NCBI GenBank assembly: GCA_035547775.1
Contig: DASZUC010000051.1
Span: 1 to 11,783, forward strand
DNA from: DASZUC01 sp035547775
Lineage (GTDB): Bacteria; Patescibacteriota; Saccharimonadia; Saccharimonadales; UBA4665
DNA: 11,783 bases
Reading direction: 5' to 3'
The notes under the pieces are model-generated. The model did not search any database and was not told the origin of the DNA. It saw nothing but the letters and a program-made list of their open reading frames with translations. This document shows positions 10,985 to 11,783 of the stretch, one piece after another (position 1 is the first letter of the stretch; every line of letters starts with the position of its first letter). The translations under genes and the position numbers were made by a program.

Positions 10985-11783
10985 ATGGGGCAGGCTTTAT
11001 ACAGAAAACACCGACCAAAAAGTCTCAAAGACGTTGTCGGCCAGGAGCACATCACCAAAACACTCGAGCAAGCGCTCAAGAGCGGTCGTATTAGTCACGC
11101 CTATCTGTTCACCGGACCGAAAGGCGTCGGCAAGACCAGCGTAGCGCGTATCCTGGCCCATGCCATCAACGATTTGCCTTATGGCGAGGGCGATAATCAC
11201 ATTGATATTATCGAGATCGACGCCGCCAGTAACCGCCGCATTGACGAAATCCGCGAACTGCGCGACAAGGTTTACGTAGCCCCAGCCAGCGCCAAATACA
11301 AGGTCTACATCATTGACGAGGTCCACATGCTCACAAGAGAGGCTTTTAACGCCCTCTTAAAGACACTTGAGGAGCCGCCGGCCCACGTAGTATTTATTCT
11401 GGCCACCACTGATGCCCACAAGCTTCCTGAGACGATTATCAGCCGCACCCAGCGTTTTACCTTTAAGCCGGTGGGTCAGGCCAATGTGGCAAAGCTCTTA
11501 AAGGATATGGCCAAAGCCGAAAACGTAACCATTTCTGACGAAGCTTTGGAGCTGTTAGCCGCCCACGGGGAAGGGAGCTTCCGCGATAGTATCAGTCTGC
11601 TCGACCAAGCCAGTAATTACGGTGAGAAACTTGAAGTGCAAGACATCCAGCAGTTACTTGGTTTGCCACCCGCCGAGGCCGTGGCCAGTCTGGCAACCGC
11701 GCTACCAAGTGAATCACCCGCGCAACTAGTCCAACGCCTCAGCGATCTATACGAGCAGGGTTATCAGGCAGCCGCCATTGCCA
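10985..11783 (+). CDS. dnaX: DNA polymerase III gamma/tau subunit (N-terminal part, runs off the window)
   Basis: DnaX is the ATPase motor of the sliding-clamp loader. The first 266 residues are present, covering the AAA+ core and the start of the lid domain: LYRKHRPKSLKDVVGQEH (5-22), Walker A GPKGVGKT (44-51), Walker B YIIDEVH (108-114), sensor 1 ATTD (140-143), the SRT arginine-finger motif (153-155) and GSFRDSISLLDQ, the sensor 2 region. The four-cysteine zinc module normally placed after ILAKALN is absent: between N62 and I73 there are only ten residues, none of them Cys. ATG 10985 is the only start that keeps the family N-terminus; no Shine-Dalgarno is seen. The frame stays open to the window end, so the tau portion and any programmed frameshift site lie outside. 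Confidence 0.95.
   Translation, partial: MGQALYRKHRPKSLKDVVGQEHITKTLEQALKSGRISHAYLFTGPKGVGKTSVARILAHAINDLPYGEGDNHIDIIEIDAASNRRIDEIRELRDKVYVAPASAKYKVYIIDEVHMLTREAFNALLKTLEEPPAHVVFILATTDAHKLPETIISRTQRFTFKPVGQANVAKLLKDMAKAENVTISDEALELLAAHGEGSFRDSISLLDQASNYGEKLEVQDIQQLLGLPPAEAVASLATALPSESPAQLVQRLSDLYEQGYQAAAIA

Noticed and set aside
1..11783. UGA recoding, mobile elements or CRISPR
   Set aside because: All genes read at full length without in-frame UGA; no transposase, integrase, terminal repeats or regularly spaced repeats were seen.

Overview
The window reads as chromosomal DNA of a Patescibacteria/CPR bacterium, most likely a member of Candidatus Saccharibacteria (TM7). This is inferred from compact gene packing, an L1 protein with a long N-terminal extension, ThyX-based thymidylate synthesis, a prepilin, a small protein that I recall as CPR-typical (9719-10228), and roughly 50% GC by eye. 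Full-length proteins read with the standard code and no in-frame UGA is needed, which argues against the UGA-recoding Gracilibacteria/Absconditabacteria. No mobile element, CRISPR array, tRNA or rRNA was seen.

Layout. 1-1274 (+): the tail of an unrecognised gene, then rplA (L1), whose leader folds like the 23S rRNA L1-binding site. 1277-2980 (-): a membrane protein with six predicted helices and an MprF/LPG-synthase catalytic domain. 3125-6212 (+): dcd and a fused tmk-thyX gene overlapping by 8 nt, a short pyrimidine operon leading from dCTP to dTDP. 6209-6682 (-): a hypothetical gene. 6760-7193 (+): a promoter with consensus -35, a Leu-rich leader ORF, competing hairpins, a terminator and then a small orphan gene, which together resemble an amino-acid attenuator. 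7200-8379 (+): a promoter, a recognisable L10 leader with its own terminator, rplJ, rplL and a terminator. 8378-9109 (-): a type IV-type prepilin. 9234-9566 (+): a promoter, a highly structured RNA of about 300 nt carrying a 13-codon ORF with a consensus ribosome site, and a terminator. 9619-11783 (+): a consensus DnaA box, a promoter, the CPR-type conserved gene, a CDP-alcohol phosphatidyltransferase-like gene, and the start of dnaX, which runs off the window.

How the genes work together. The ribosomal genes rplA and rplJL, normally one cluster, lie 6 kb apart, and each has its own candidate feedback leader (L1 and L10). dcd plus tmk-thyX cover deamination of dCTP, methylation of dUMP and phosphorylation of dTMP. 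The membrane end of metabolism is represented by the aminoacyl-PG synthase-like and CDP-alcohol transferase-like proteins.

Most interesting are the putative leader-peptide attenuator at 6797-6950, the ThyX half of the fusion (its signature motif seems split between two degenerate tandem halves), the structured RNA at 9269-9566, the HeH-like extension of L1, and a DnaX without its usual zinc-binding cysteines.
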